This document shows positions 1 through 18,924 of a DNA stretch of 64,000 nucleotides, one piece after another (position 1 is the first letter of the stretch; every line of letters begins with the position of its first letter). The stretch is from Onchocerca volvulus. Lineage: Eukaryota > Nematoda > Chromadorea > Rhabditida > Onchocercidae. Below the pieces are notes generated by a model that searched no databases, was not told the origin of the DNA, and saw nothing but the letters and a program-made list of their open reading frames with translations. Both the position numbers and the translations under genes were made by a program. The stretch lies in contig HG738139.1 in NCBI GenBank assembly GCA_000499405.2, forward strand, positions 10,068,616 to 10,132,615, written 5' to 3'.

Positions 1-598
1 TTTATAGATAGGTTGTAGATGAATATAAAATAGATTTTTACTATATCTGATTACGACTCAGCTTAATTCAGATTTTTTGTTTTTGAGTCAAAAAATTTTT
101 TCTAACGTTTTTGTTATTTTAATTCTTTAATTTTTTTTCCTGCTAGTTTTTCTTTGAGTTATTGACTTGATGTAGTCCTTTTGACAATTTGATATTTGGA
201 ATGTATTTTCGGCTTAAAATTATTTTCATAAAAAAATCACAATGGGATGTATTTTCAGAAAACCAAAAATATATTATTACTTATCGGACGTTTATATCCA
301 AACATTTTGAACTACTATTATATTTGACCAACAGTGACTTTGTTTGAATAGATTTTGACCATTATTATAGTTAATCTCATGTATGATTGTTTTTTGGTCT
401 GCAGGCTTCCTTTTACATAGTCGTAATTGACAATTCTAATGATCTTGTTGAGTATCCAATGATGTCAAAATAGATGGGGTCACTTGCATCACTTTAAATC
501 AGAAAGATTTTTGAAAATTGATTTTCTGTTGATTTGACATCTCAAAATATTTGCTGACTTTTTTAAACTCTTTCGTTATTTAAATTTATATCTTCCAG

Positions 599-1686
599 AC
601 AACAAAAGATTATTCCGGTACAGCGGAAGATTGAAAGACGTGAAGTGAGACGAGAAGAAAAGGCACTTGTTGCTGCTAAGTTGGATACAGCTATAGAAAA
701 AGAATTACTGAGTCGTCTACGTGAAGGAACTTACGGCGAAATTTACAATTTCAGGTCGTAAAAGCATCATTTTTGTCCCTTGTGTTTTTGATTATTTTTT
801 TTTGCTTAAAAGTCATCTCTAGTATTTGTAGTAGATTGGTTGCTCCATATTTTCCGAAAGGTTGAAAATATCCATTAATTTTACTAGCAAAGTACGATGG
901 AATTTAGCAGTGATGAAGTAATTTTTAGGCAAGATGCATTCAATCGTGTGCTTGATGAGCAGGAAGAAGTGGATACAGAATTGGATCGTGAAATTGAAGT
1001 TGAAGAGATTAATCAGGTTAGAATTTCTTGCATTTTTGTGATTTTTTCATAACAATAGCATTTCTATATATTTTTCTTTTTTTTTCTTTTTTTAAACTGA
1101 TAATATTTAGGACACCGGAGTTCGCGAATACGTTGCTGATTTCGAAGAATCATCTGACGAAGATGATGAGAGAGATATAGAAGAGGCAGAAGGAGGAAAT
1201 GACATTTGGAACGAAGAAGAGACCAGTGGTGAAGATGATGTGATGGAAAGTGAGGAAGACGAGGAAAGTCCCGTGGAAGATGAAGAGCAGGATTCGAGTG
1301 GAAGAAAAGAAAAAGAACCGATAAATAAAGTATGTCTTTATATTATCATTTTACTGGCTCATGCAATTTTCGCAAAGGATGTTCACTATGAGTTTATGCA
1401 GTAAGATTATCTTAAAATATAATGTGTGCAGAAATATTTGTTAAGCATTGGGAGATTATCTTTTTTTAGTTTTTCAAAACAATTTAAAATTGCCGGAAAG
1501 TATTAAAAGCACTTTCATTAAAGTTAATTTCGAAACGTCATTTTTCAGCAGAAAAAGAAACAAGTGAGGTGGAAAGATTTGAAGGACAAGCAATCAAAAC
1601 GTGAACCCGTCAAGAGGCGGCTGCGGCAGGTACTTGAAATCGAATATGAAACCGAAGGACCAGTTAGGAGTAAACAAAAGTTATAA
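599..1686 (+). CDS. MAK16: MAK16 homologue, C-terminal part (60S ribosome biogenesis); 5' exons lie outside the window
   Basis: Four exons are readable: 599-754, 929-1016, 1111-1329 and 1549-1686 (TAA stop at 1684-1686), all with GT-AG junctions and continuous phase. The first gives [20 protein letters not shown] and then [10 protein letters not shown] and TYGEIYNF. These match the conserved middle of MAK16, just after its RNA-binding-like N-terminal domain, which is missing here because it lies upstream of base 1. The third exon is a long Asp/Glu run, as in other MAK16 proteins, and the last ends with the family's basic tail around residues [11 protein letters not shown]. Known role of the family: a nucleolar factor of the pre-60S particle needed for 25S/28S and 5.8S rRNA maturation. 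The first base of exon 599 completes a codon begun upstream. Bases 1-598 are intron. Confidence 0.95.
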
Positions 1687-1731
1687 GATTCGTAAAGCTT
1701 CGTTATTCCGGTGTAACAGTGTTTCCTATCA

Positions 1732-1737
1732 AATAAA
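1732..1737 (+). promoter_or_regulatory. Poly(A) signal of MAK16
   Basis: An exact AATAAA lies 46 bases after the MAK16 stop codon, at the usual place for a nematode 3' end. Confidence 0.6.
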
Positions 1738-2627
1738 TTGTTACATGCAGATTTTATGTGACCATTTTCCAATATAATTTTCCTTAATTGATGCTGTCTG
1801 AAGTTAGTTCTACCAGTAGACCGTCTTTTAATGAAGGATAACATAACTAAGGGGTAAGGTCACTAGCCCCTTCAAAAGATCAATCTTTTCTTCCTTGCAA
1901 AATGTAGCATGATGGTGGAATGTTTTTCAATGGTTATCGAAAAGCACGTGAATTTCGGATATCCATCTCATGATGATGTTGAATTGTCTACTGATTAATG
2001 GAATCAGTTTCTTCAGAATATAAAACTGTAATAAGCGGACAAGTTATTGTTAACTGATTCATTTAAATAGATCGAGCAGCAGAAGAAAAAATCGATTCAT
2101 TTTATTCATTTATTAAAAACAAAGCAAAAAAAATAAATGCATATGACACAAAAACAAGAGACAAAGCCCGCATTTTACTTCTTAAAATAAAAAATTATGA
2201 TATAGTAGCCAGGCTACTCTAACCTAATTTCGGAATATTCCAAATCTTCGGTCATAGAATTAATTACTTCTCTCTCATCATCCATTCAGCAAATATTAAT
2301 CTTAACAATAACAAAAATTCCCAGATTCCCAGCGGTGTTTGATTATCAGTTCAAGTCAGTCATAAAAAATATTTACTACAAATGTTTTATAAATAAAACA
2401 TAAAAATGTGAAATTTTATATCAGGATGAGAGGTTCTGAACTTATTTAAATCAAGTTGGAGGAAAAGTAACATAGGAATTATGTACATAACATAATTAAA
2501 ATAAAAAACAAGGCATTGTTCGTTCACTTATTAAATTATAACATTAGACTTGCGGGAACATTCCACTGATATTAATATTTAGTGTTGTGAAAAGATTCTA
2601 TATCATTGAAAATAACGATTTAAAAAA
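1738..2627. other. Gap between the 3' ends of two convergent genes
   Basis: No protein-coding exon is visible on either strand. On the minus strand AATAAA motifs occur at 2101-2106 and 2109-2114. They could be the polyadenylation signals of sma-4, which would give a 3' UTR of about 500 bases. The two genes therefore end within roughly 900 bases of each other. Confidence 0.5.
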
Positions 2628-9184
<6,557 letters not shown>

Positions 9185-9201
9185 TATATTTTAAGTTATA
9201 C

Positions 9202-9203
9202 CT
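9202..9203 (-). promoter_or_regulatory. Splice or trans-splice acceptor just upstream of the sma-4 start
   Basis: On the minus strand a TATTTTTAG acceptor ends at 9202, and the ATG pair starts at 9184. No coding exon joins in frame upstream, because a GTA-TAA follows the acceptor in phase 0. This is therefore either a spliced-leader site or the 3' edge of a 5' UTR intron. Confidence 0.5.
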
Positions 9204-9933
9204 AAAAATAATATCAGAATATTATTAATTATTGATACGAGAAGAATTATCTTCATCTGGAAAAAAAATTTGCATAACCTTTTTTAAGAGATTTGGGAAA
9301 TTTATCATTTAGGAATACTCAGACAGCTGAGAACTCAAAATTATCATTGTTTATAATCTGATTTAAAATATGAGAGATATAGATTGGATTAGTGTAAATA
9401 TTACACTTAATAAATAAGAAGCCAGTCATCACATACTTCCTACAGTCATAAAGAAAAAAATGAAAAATAATCCAATGTTAGTATAGCATAATTTGAGCCT
9501 TAAAAAATTTGGTAATTAAGTCAAGTTAATGAATTTTGTATTCATACTTTTTGCTACATATATTATTAAATCTAATGGATATAGTTTTATTTAAACTTTT
9601 AATTTGAAACAAGAATGAAAAGATTTTCAACAAATTTTTAATTCTTCTAATTTTTTTCATAATTTTACAATGTACAATAAAATAAAAACATTATGTCAAT
9701 ATTCATATTTGGAAACATACTGAAAATATTAACATCAAATTAAATTAATCAAAAAATAATTTGCATTGTTAAAGCAATAACCATACATAAATTTATTCAT
9801 TTTATTCAATTATCCTTAATCGTAACATTTATATTTATTGTCATAGCAATGCATTATATGTCTATATATGTAAATGCAATAAGCAGAGTATAATTTATCA
9901 TTTCCAATCTTATCATATCACACAGATAATCGG

Positions 9934-9970
9934 ACAAACACACACACACAGACACACAGACACACACACA
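9934..9970. repeat. CA dinucleotide microsatellite
   Basis: CA repeats interrupted by two CAGA units. Confidence 0.8.
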
Positions 9971-10319
9971 AATCTGTAAGTTTAAGTAATTTCAGATTAA
10001 TTTAAGAAAAATAATTGGTCTTGGAACAATATGAGCAGAAGAAAAAAAAAAGAGGAAAAGCGATGGAATTGTTGTAAATTTTGAAGGAACGAAAGAGTGA
10101 AGGCAAAAAGTTTAAAATGGAGCAGAAGAGAAGGAATGGATGAGAATAATTTGATTAAATAACAGTTCAAATAAATGGCATATTTAATGCAAAAATATAT
10201 GAAAGACAATTGTTAGTAATTATCCTACTGGAAAAAAAATGAGAATGGACAAATCGTACTAACTAAAAATGAAGCATAACGTTGTTCAACAATAATTGAA
10301 TAAACGTTTACAGATGCTA

Positions 10320-10553
10320 ACGATGATGATAATAACGATGATAATGTTAATGGTAATAACAATGATGACGATAAAGATAATGAAGGAACGATGAAGATAA
10401 TGAAATGAAGATAATGAATAATAAGTGGTAGTAATGGAGATAATAATGACACTTTCTGGTAGTGATAATGGTAGTAATAATGCAAGTGATAATGGTGATG
10501 AAGACGATAATAATGATAATGATAATAGTGGTGATAATGATGATGATGACAAT
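10320..10553. repeat. Imperfect GAT/AAT trinucleotide repeat tract
   Basis: Long mixture of GAT, AAT, GGT and ACG triplets. On the minus strand it reads as Ser/Leu/Ile/His-rich ORFs, which are not genes. Confidence 0.8.
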
Positions 10554-11343
10554 GGGAAAAAGAGAAGGAAGAAAGTAATGTAATGATAGTCGTTGGGATG
10601 GGATGAAATGATGATTGATTTGTAAATTTCCTTGTTTCATAAAAAAGAAAGAAAAAAGGAATGAAAAGAGAAGAGGAAGAGAAGAGAAGAGGGAGAATTG
10701 GAGATATAAAATAAAAGAGTGACTGTATGCTAGCATTGATAGGGTAAGATAAAAAGCATTAATAGCAAAGTATAAATATTATTGTACAAAGAAAGGTAAG
10801 TAATTAGATATCTTGCAATTAATTGCATCTCTGCTTGCATCTTGCAGTTGCAGTTGCACTTGCACATGCAACAAGTAATTTTTGTAGCAACAAATGCCTT
10901 ATGCAACAGTGGTGATTCTGTAATTAAGATTATAATCATTGTTTCTAATTGTTTTACGTGTTAAATTGCAATATTTTTAATGGATTGTGTAATGTTTAAT
11001 ATAATTTTAACAGGATAAGCATGAAGATATGCTATAAATAATTGTGAATAATTATAATTAATTAACACAACTGTCAATTGTTTTATGAGTGATAATGATT
11101 ATTATTGCATGTATATATCACTATAAAAATAATGATTATTTATTGTAATTAAGTTAATTTATAATAGAATTGGTTATGTTTTGTATTTATTTTAAAATCG
11201 ATTATAAATTTTCAAAATTATTTCTATCCAATCAACTAAATAGAAATAATACAACAAACTATTGAAGCAGAATTTACGGGAAATCCTGAAAACCTCGGGA
11301 AACCGGGAATGATAGAAGTTCCCTCCTCTCACTCAACTTCCCA

Positions 11344-11386
11344 GATACACACATATCTATATATATACAGACAGACAGACAGACAG

Positions 11387-11450
<64 letters not shown>

Positions 11451-11468
11451 ACACACACAGACAGATAC
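11344..11468. repeat. Compound microsatellite (TA)n-(CAGA)n-(CA)n
   Basis: TATATA, then five CAGA units, then about 25 CA units, closing again with CAGA near 11456-11466. The near-symmetric CAGA flanks on both sides of the CA run are notable. Confidence 0.9.
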
Positions 11469-11587
11469 ATCTTTTGATCGATTCGTTTAAAGGATGCTGC
11501 TGCAATTTGCTATATTCCATTTTTATTTGTTAAATTTAGTTTGATCATTTTGACTTTTCAGTTCAGATATGATCAATTTGAATCATA

Positions 11588-11707
11588 GGATTATTAATTA
11601 TTAGTAAATGGATTAAAGGATTATTGATTATTAGTAAATGGATTAAGGGATTATTGATTATTAGTAAATGGATTAAAGGATTATTGATTATTAGTAAATG
11701 GATTACA
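11588..11707. repeat. 30-bp tandem repeat, four copies
   Basis: Units 11588-11617, 11618-11647, 11648-11677 and 11678-11707 share GGATTATTGATTATTAG and then TAAATGGATT. They differ at only a few positions: A for G in copy 1, one G in copy 2, and the end of copy 4. Confidence 0.9.
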
Positions 11708-14700
11708 TGAATCAACATAAAAATTCTTTTTTTCTCTTCGTTTCCTCTTTTAATTATGCAAAATTGATTGTCTGTCACTATTTTCAATAAATATTTTTGT
11801 TACTATCATTTGTTTGTTTGAGATTCTTTTAAGACTTTTGCTAACTAAAAGATACATTTTTAGTTCTGTAAATGTAAAAGTTTACTGTGGTAACTTTAAA
11901 TGACATTGTTTACGAATTGATGTTATTATTGTTTACAAATCGAAGAAAGAATGCATTTGCATCATTTGACAGTAAACGAAATGAATGGAATTGTCTATTT
12001 GTTATTTTCTAATTTCTACCTGTTTATTACTTTCCTTTTTTCTTTTTTGTTTGCTGAATAATATATCTTCTAATTTTATAAATATAAAATTTCATTAAAA
12101 TATTTCAAAATACATTTGTTGACAAATCGATGTTTGTTATTTGTCATTTGCATCACTTCATTAGATGAATATTCAATTGCAATAACAGTTGACAACGCAT
12201 TATTTTTATTAATTTCTGCGATGTAAATTTAAATTTCATCTTATTTTCTATTTTATTCGCTGTTTTGATATACACGAATTCTTTTTATCCATTAATTTTC
12301 TTTTTTATTTTATTTTATGCAGCAAATTAAATATATCATGGAAGATATGTTATTGTTTTGGAAACAAAATTAAAACTGTTGTCAATAAAAGTTTCTTAGA
12401 ATTTTAGACTAAACTAATTTGAAGATACTGCTAAAAAAAAAAAAAAATAGTTGAGATTGAAGAATCTAAGATTATCGATACAAAATTAATGTTCCGTAGA
12501 CAAATTTGTGGAAAAGATAAACGAAAATAAGTATAAGAAAGATGAGATTGAGGCAAAAAAAAGCACTTAAAAACAGTCCTATGAATAGAAATTTAAAAAA
12601 TTGATTAAAAAGCTAGAAAAGTAACTCATTCCATCTCTCGAGATATTCCAATAATTCGTGATAATTATTATTTATTTATTATATGATTTAAATTTTCCTT
12701 TCTAAATTTTAAAAATCAGTTATTGCATGAAGTTTTTACAATAGTAAAATATATGGGAAAAACAAATTCATCACATGAACAAAATCGAAAAAAAGAGCAA
12801 ATTCTCGTTTCGTCATTTCAACGAATAAAAAAAAGTTAAAAGCCGATTTATTTTTTTATTCATTCATTTCTGTTTTGCCATTAAGTGAATAATCGTTTTT
12901 ATTTCTTCCTTTTCTTTTAGGCTTTTTGAATAAAATTTTCTTGCCATTATACATATATTTGATGAATTTTTATGATTCTTGAAGGCTATCCATTCTTCAG
13001 AAAATGTGAATTTTCCATTTCCAGAATGTTAAACTTAATTTTTGTGATGCTTGTAATCTTGCAAAAAATTTAGTAAGTGCAATATTAAAATAGTGAATGA
13101 ATGGTTTCGAAATTAAATTTATTAGATTTTTTTTCTTCCAAATCTATTTGAATTCAACTAATAATAAATAATATTCCTAATTTGAAATAAATTACTGATA
13201 TGTCGCTTCAAATGGAGTTAAAATTTAAAAAAGTAAAAAAAACAAGAATAGTTTCGATACAATAAAATTTATGACCTATCTAGATTTTCGTTGATAGATT
13301 AAAAGAATATATGCATTCAACACAGAGAAAAAAAATACTTGGATGAATGGTTCATGAAGTCAGTTATTGCTGTATTAAAAAAAATTTTTGCTTTATTTAA
13401 AATCAAAAAATGATTTAAAAACAATTGTCTGGAATTAAAAATAGTTAGCAGCTGAAAAGTTCACAATGAATGCATAAATAATAATTTTGATCTTGACCGA
13501 GAAATTTTGATCAAAAATCAGATGTAAAAAAAAGTAGGAAGTATGCAAGTGAATGAGCATAATCTTCGAAAATAGGTATTTAGACGAAAAAAAAAAAAAA
13601 AAAAAAGAGAAAGAAAAATAAAAAAAGAAAAAAACTTATAAAATTATTTCTTTTAGAAAATTTGTTTAAGTAACGATACATCAACAACAATTTGTAAACT
13701 TACTAAATTAGTATTTTTATATTTTATTAAAGAGATGAAAAAACTGCTTCGAAAATTACATTCAAAATTTAATAAATCACTTAGCAATTAATTAATCATT
13801 TGCAACGATTCTCTTCTAACAATTTCACATTGAAAATTGTTTCTTTCCATTTTGTTGTTTAAATAGATATACACACATACACACACACACACACATATAT
13901 ATATATTATTATTATTTTTATTGTGCTTGAGAATCATTTAAAAAAAGAGATGAAAAATAGAATAAAGTGCTGAGAAGGATTGCTTTCTGTTCAGGAAACG
14001 CTATCAGAAGAAATAAATGAATGGTAAAATGATAACTATCTTCCATTGATGGATCATTCTCGTTCTTAGTTCTTAAACAAATAGATGAAATATAGGAATG
14101 AGCAGATAGATAATAAATAATTACATGAGAACAAATAATATTCGTTTATCATTTTAAGAAAGTGAAAAAAACGACAAATTTCTTTGAAATATTACTCTCT
14201 TCTTGAATTCCAGACTCGTTGCATTACATTTTCACTCATTCAAATCTATGCAGTGATAATAAACTTTTTACATTTTGAACATCAGTATGAATAAGTTTAA
14301 TGCTGATGATTGCTGGAATGATATATGAGCGAGTATAATTATAATGATAATCATGATAATGACATTGTAATGATTATTATTTCAATAATGATGATAGGAA
14401 ATAATAATAGCCATAAAAATAGAGAAGCTCTTTGGAGTAATTTCCAGGCATTCATTTCATCTATTTCCCGTAATAAATCATTCAGAATGAATATAAATTT
14501 TAAAAATTTCCAATTTTATTAATCAATTAATGTCACAAAAGCACAATAACAAATTCTTTTTTTTTTTTTTTTTTTTTATTTAAAGCGAAGTATCTTTAAG
14601 ATAATTATTAACAAAGATCAATAATAATAATAGTGATGACAGTATAAGACTAATTAGAATGATAAAGATACCATTATACGACTAATGATAATGATAATAA

Positions 14701-14954
14701 CAATGGAAATGGTGCAGTTCTGATGCGAGCAGATAATAAGCATAGTGATAATAACGATTATTAGTAATCGATAATTGTTACACAACGATAACGAACGACT
14801 ATTTCATTTAAAAGTAAATGAAAATGTCAAAAGAATTCTTCCTAACATTTTTAATGGAATTGGTGAGTCATCAATTTTTTTCATAATATCTTTTTTTTTA
14901 TCATCTGATCTATTATTGTTATCATCAATTATTAGTTATCTCCATTGTTATCAA

Positions 14955-14955
<1 letters not shown>

Positions 14956-15013
<58 letters not shown>

Positions 15014-15024
15014 TATTATTATTT
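14956..15024. repeat. ATT trinucleotide microsatellite
   Basis: About 20 nearly perfect ATT units with one ACT interruption. The Ile-rich ORF over it is an artefact. Confidence 0.9.
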
Positions 15025-15449
15025 AATTAAAAAAGAGATAGAACTAAAAAAAAATGTTTTGTTTTGTTATTCTTATCAGTATTATGATTATATCACTATT
15101 ATTATCATTATTTGTTGTTATTAAGAACATAATCTGTTATTTCCGCCATCATACATCGATTGTATTCTTTCTGAAGTTTTACTTTCAGTTTTTTTCTCAC
15201 TCCAAATTTCATTATCACCACTAGTTTGCTAATATTTGTCAAAAAAAAAGTATGTTGCAAGTTTAAAATCGATCAATTTTTGATTTCATATTTATTTACT
15301 AAGTCAATTTATCTTATCTTTGCCCTTGCATAACTTACTTATCATTTTCTCATAACCTGTTTGTTAAAAATTATATAGACAGCAAACAAATGATAAACAA
15401 TAACTAGAAGTATGCACGACAAGTTGGTGTTGATGATTGAAAATCTAAT

Positions 15450-15520
15450 ATATATATATATATATACACCTGTTTAGACAACTGAGGTACATACACACAC
15501 ACATATATATATATATATAA
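15450..15520. repeat. Two short TA/CA microsatellites
   Basis: A TA run at about 15450-15465 and a CA-TA run at about 15492-15519, about 25 bases apart. Confidence 0.7.
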
Positions 15521-17161
15521 GTCTCAGTTAATTTCTAGTCATTGGCAACTTTTAATATAACAATTTAAATTATTTTATTTCATTTACACAATCATTTTAC
15601 CTTTTCCCTTCTCGAAGAACCTTTTTTGTTAATTTCAACTATATATCTACTTGTCATTTGCTAAAAAAAGAAAGAAGAAACTGATATGATTTGTTTCTTT
15701 CGCATACTTAAATGTTTCTTTTGGTTAGCTTTAATTTGGCCAAATTTGATAGATCCAAATGTTTCCAATCGACATAAATAATATATATCAGATTATGCTT
15801 TTTTTGTTCTTTTTTCAGTTCTTAAAATTTTGTTTCAAATGTTTTTAAATGTTCAATTCGAAGTCTTGCTAAATAGAATTTAGAATTTTCATATATAATA
15901 ATAGAAAATTATTAGTTAATATTTCTGCGCTAATAATATTCCGTTTACTTGATCAATTTGATAAGATAAGCAGATAATAATAAGTATTAAACGAAATTGG
16001 TGCTATTTATTGATTTCATTTTTTAATGGCACTAATCTCTTTTTTTTCTAAAAAAAAGAATCATGAAGTGATTCTTTTTCAACAACTTCTGTCATTTTGC
16101 CTTTATTTTCTTTATTAAATACTTGAATAAGTTTAATTCTAATTTATTTTCATATGTCAAACAATTATTCGTCAAATTCAGATAATAATAATATGTTCAT
16201 TTCATTTCTTCACAATATTTTCAGCTTGTCTTGATTGATTGTTATTTGTATATATTTCTTGTGGAGAATTCCAAAAGCTCTTCCTTAGCAATATTTTTTG
16301 GTTAAAAATAAAAAAAAGAGACTGAAAATTTTCATTTTTTCTTTTTGTTATAAAAACAACGAATCATTTTAATGGTGCATTTGGTGTTATATTTTATTTA
16401 CTGTTGATCCATATTGTGTAAACTTGAAAAAAAACCATTTTGTATGATTCATAATGAAATGAAATAATGAATTCCAAGAAATAGAAAAGAAAGTTTGGGA
16501 GAGAAATATTTAATCCGGAATTAAAATTGTTTATATGAAATATATGATGATATATTTGTACTTATATATGATACTTTGATTTCATATCATCCCTATTTAT
16601 AATTAGTATTTATTTATGAATTATTTACTTTTTATAATTTGCACATACTTATCCTATTATGCTATCTATACTTTTTCGATTAAAGTAATAATAATATACA
16701 AAATATTATGACATTAATATAATTAATTATATTTTAATAAAATATAAAACATTATAAGAACTAATATAATAAAATTTTATTAAATTATTTCGAATTTAAA
16801 TTATTTGAAATTTTTTGGCAAAATCGTTTGAACATATTTTTATTGGCTTAATAGTAAATAAATCCTCCAAGAGTATATTTTAGTCTGATATGATAGCATT
16901 ATTCGCTTATCTATTCTGTTCTTCTCGTTGTCCCTTGCCTCCATCACAGGAATCTTATTTGTCAACAAATTTGACATTTCTGTCGGAATTTAGCGGATTT
17001 TTACGAGTAAAGAGCATAGATCGGATCGTTTTACATTATTTCAAACTAAATCATTCGTTACTCTCCCTCTCTCTCTCCTTTTCTTTCTCTCTCACTAGTT
17101 ATTTCTATTCGAGAGAAAAATAGCTATCGAAAACTGAGACAATTCTCATCAAGATATACTA

Positions 17162-17407
17162 TCATTTATGATGCTTCCTTCGCCTGAACAAACTTGAAGT
17201 TATATCAGTGAGAGGGAATAATTTATCAGGAGTAGATTCCCGTTCCAATGATCGAATGACACCGGATAACTGTTTAAATGTGGAACGACCGGATAATGCA
17301 TCATTTGCATGACCGAACAACCGGATAATTGTTACATTCCGATGATGCATTGTTGTTTGCATGGTATTTGCAACCTGATAACCGGACATTGCTGTTAACG
17401 CTGTCAT
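17162..17407 (-). CDS. Unrecognised 81-codon ORF in an unusually GC-rich island
   Basis: I do not recognise the product. The ORF opens MTALTAMSGYQVANTM and ends with the basic RRRKHHK. The frame stays open about 20 codons upstream of this ATG (through SFDVVEEKKKKFF), so an earlier start or an upstream exon is possible. The block is clearly richer in G+C than the DNA on either side. That suggests either coding constraint or a regulatory element: the motif CCGGATAA/TTATCCGG occurs four times in it. It is on the sma-4 strand 8 kb upstream, and could be a separate small gene or an exon of an unseen transcript. The reading is plausible but unsupported by any family. Confidence 0.3.
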   Translation of the reverse strand: MTALTAMSGYQVANTMQTTMHHRNVTIIRLFGHANDALSGRSTFKQLSGVIRSLERESTPDKLFPLTDITSSLFRRRKHHK

Positions 17408-18408
17408 AACATGGAAAAACTTTTTTTTTTCTTCTACGACATCAAAACTTCTTATTGTAAGATTCAGTTCACTTCATCTTATCACGCATCTTCTGTTGCA
17501 CACTCACGCATCACACGTTAACAATCATTCTTTCTTCTTTCCAATCTTCGTTAATGTTTATTTATCATTTTAATTTTGATGCAGTAAAATTTCATATTAT
17601 AAGAAAAAAAATTTCTTCTGTCTTGTTTTATCAAATATAGAATCAGTAGAAAGATACAAATAAGTTAGAAAAAGAATTGACATATTTTACGAAGTTCTTC
17701 TTTTTTTTTCTAATTTAAATATATGATAGAGTGATTGATAATTGATTTATACATTTTATTGATTAAACCTTCGAAATTTAAGAAATTTGGTTGCCAGTAT
17801 TTTAAGCAAATACTTCTTTCTTTGTTTAAGAGCAGTGCATTGAAATGATTGTTAGAAGTGAAAATTAAATTTTTTTTTTTAAAAACAATGGGAAAATATT
17901 TTTCAATTTTTATAACAATATCTTGTTAGATTAATTATTTGAAATACAAAAATGCGATATTAATAATTTTCAATTTATTATTCTTTATTTTTTCCTCACC
18001 ATTTTCCTTTCCTATCTTTTCTTCCCTTCTTATTTCGTCGAATTATTCTTCGTTTCAATTTCATTTTTTGAAATTGCAGCAATTAAATAGCACTGAATTT
18101 TTATCAAACTCACATATTCCATCTAATCTATTGAAATGAAAAATGTTAAAAAAGAAAGCATAGTAATCATTAATAGCAAATGAGATGAATATCATTTCGA
18201 GAAATTTTAGATTATCTATTTTGATCATTTTTTAAATTAGCTTTTCGAGAGCGTATGGAAATAGGAATGATAATAAGTAGGAAATAATATCATTAATAAT
18301 AATGATAACAATAGTAACAACAGTGATAACGATAATGACTATGCTACGATAATATCTAGTTCAAATAATCTGTATAAATAAAGATGTAAATGTTCGTTGT
18401 TACTTTTT
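17408..18408. other. Intergenic, no gene seen
   Basis: AT-rich DNA with poly(T) runs and a short GAT/AAT repeat patch near 18290-18345. The + strand ORF at 17939-18139 is Phe/Ser-rich, as expected of random T-rich DNA. Confidence 0.5.
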
Positions 18409-18447
18409 ACACAACGTTGCATTCGAATAGGCGCTTGTTTTTATGTA
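18409..18447 (+). repeat. Left arm of the Helitron inverted repeat
   Basis: Starts ACACAACGTTGCATT and pairs with the reverse complement of 20465-20503, with about five mismatches in 39 bases. The central ACAACGTTG is close to palindromic by itself. Confidence 0.8.
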
Positions 18448-18924
18448 AGTACTTCTACTTTTTTTTTACTACCACACCTATGATATGTAAAAAAGTAAAT
18501 AATCGGATTTAAACATGTGATAAATATGTTTACTGCCAAAAGGTTCCGGTTTATAGATGAACAGAGTGAGATCAATCAATCATAAGGCGACATGCCAGAG
18601 AAGAAGGAACCCGAAGGATTTAAAAGATGACTTCGGAGCTTGAGTCAGTTTTAGTTGCATAGTTCAACTGCAGGAGTTCAAGTTTAAGTTCAAGTTCAAC
18701 CATAAGTCAATTTCGAGGACAGTTCGGCGGCAACAGAAGCCACATTTCAACGACACAGGCAACAGTTCAGCAGAAGCGACAGCAGTGGTAGAGCGAAAAT
18801 AGAACGATAGTCACATACAAAATGTATTACAATTAGGAACGTATCGGAGATAAGAGGCAATGAAAAACTTGATGCAAGTAAAAGCAATCTGCAATCCAAC
18901 CGAACGACAAACCAAATTATACAA

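Larger units (their letters stand above)
9204..17161. other. Intergenic, repeat-rich; no gene seen
   Basis: The only long ORFs are translations of simple repeats (Ser/Leu/Ile runs, Val/Cys runs). It holds several microsatellites and one 30-bp tandem repeat, listed separately. It presumably includes the sma-4 promoter, but I could not locate a core promoter in such AT-rich DNA. Confidence 0.6.

Noticed and set aside
1545..1844. 99-residue ORF on the minus strand
   Set aside because: It overlaps the last MAK16 exon on the other strand and has no splice context or recognised motif.
10225..10736. Overlapping Ser/Leu/Ile-rich minus-strand ORFs
   Set aside because: They are translations of GAT/AAT triplet repeats in different frames.
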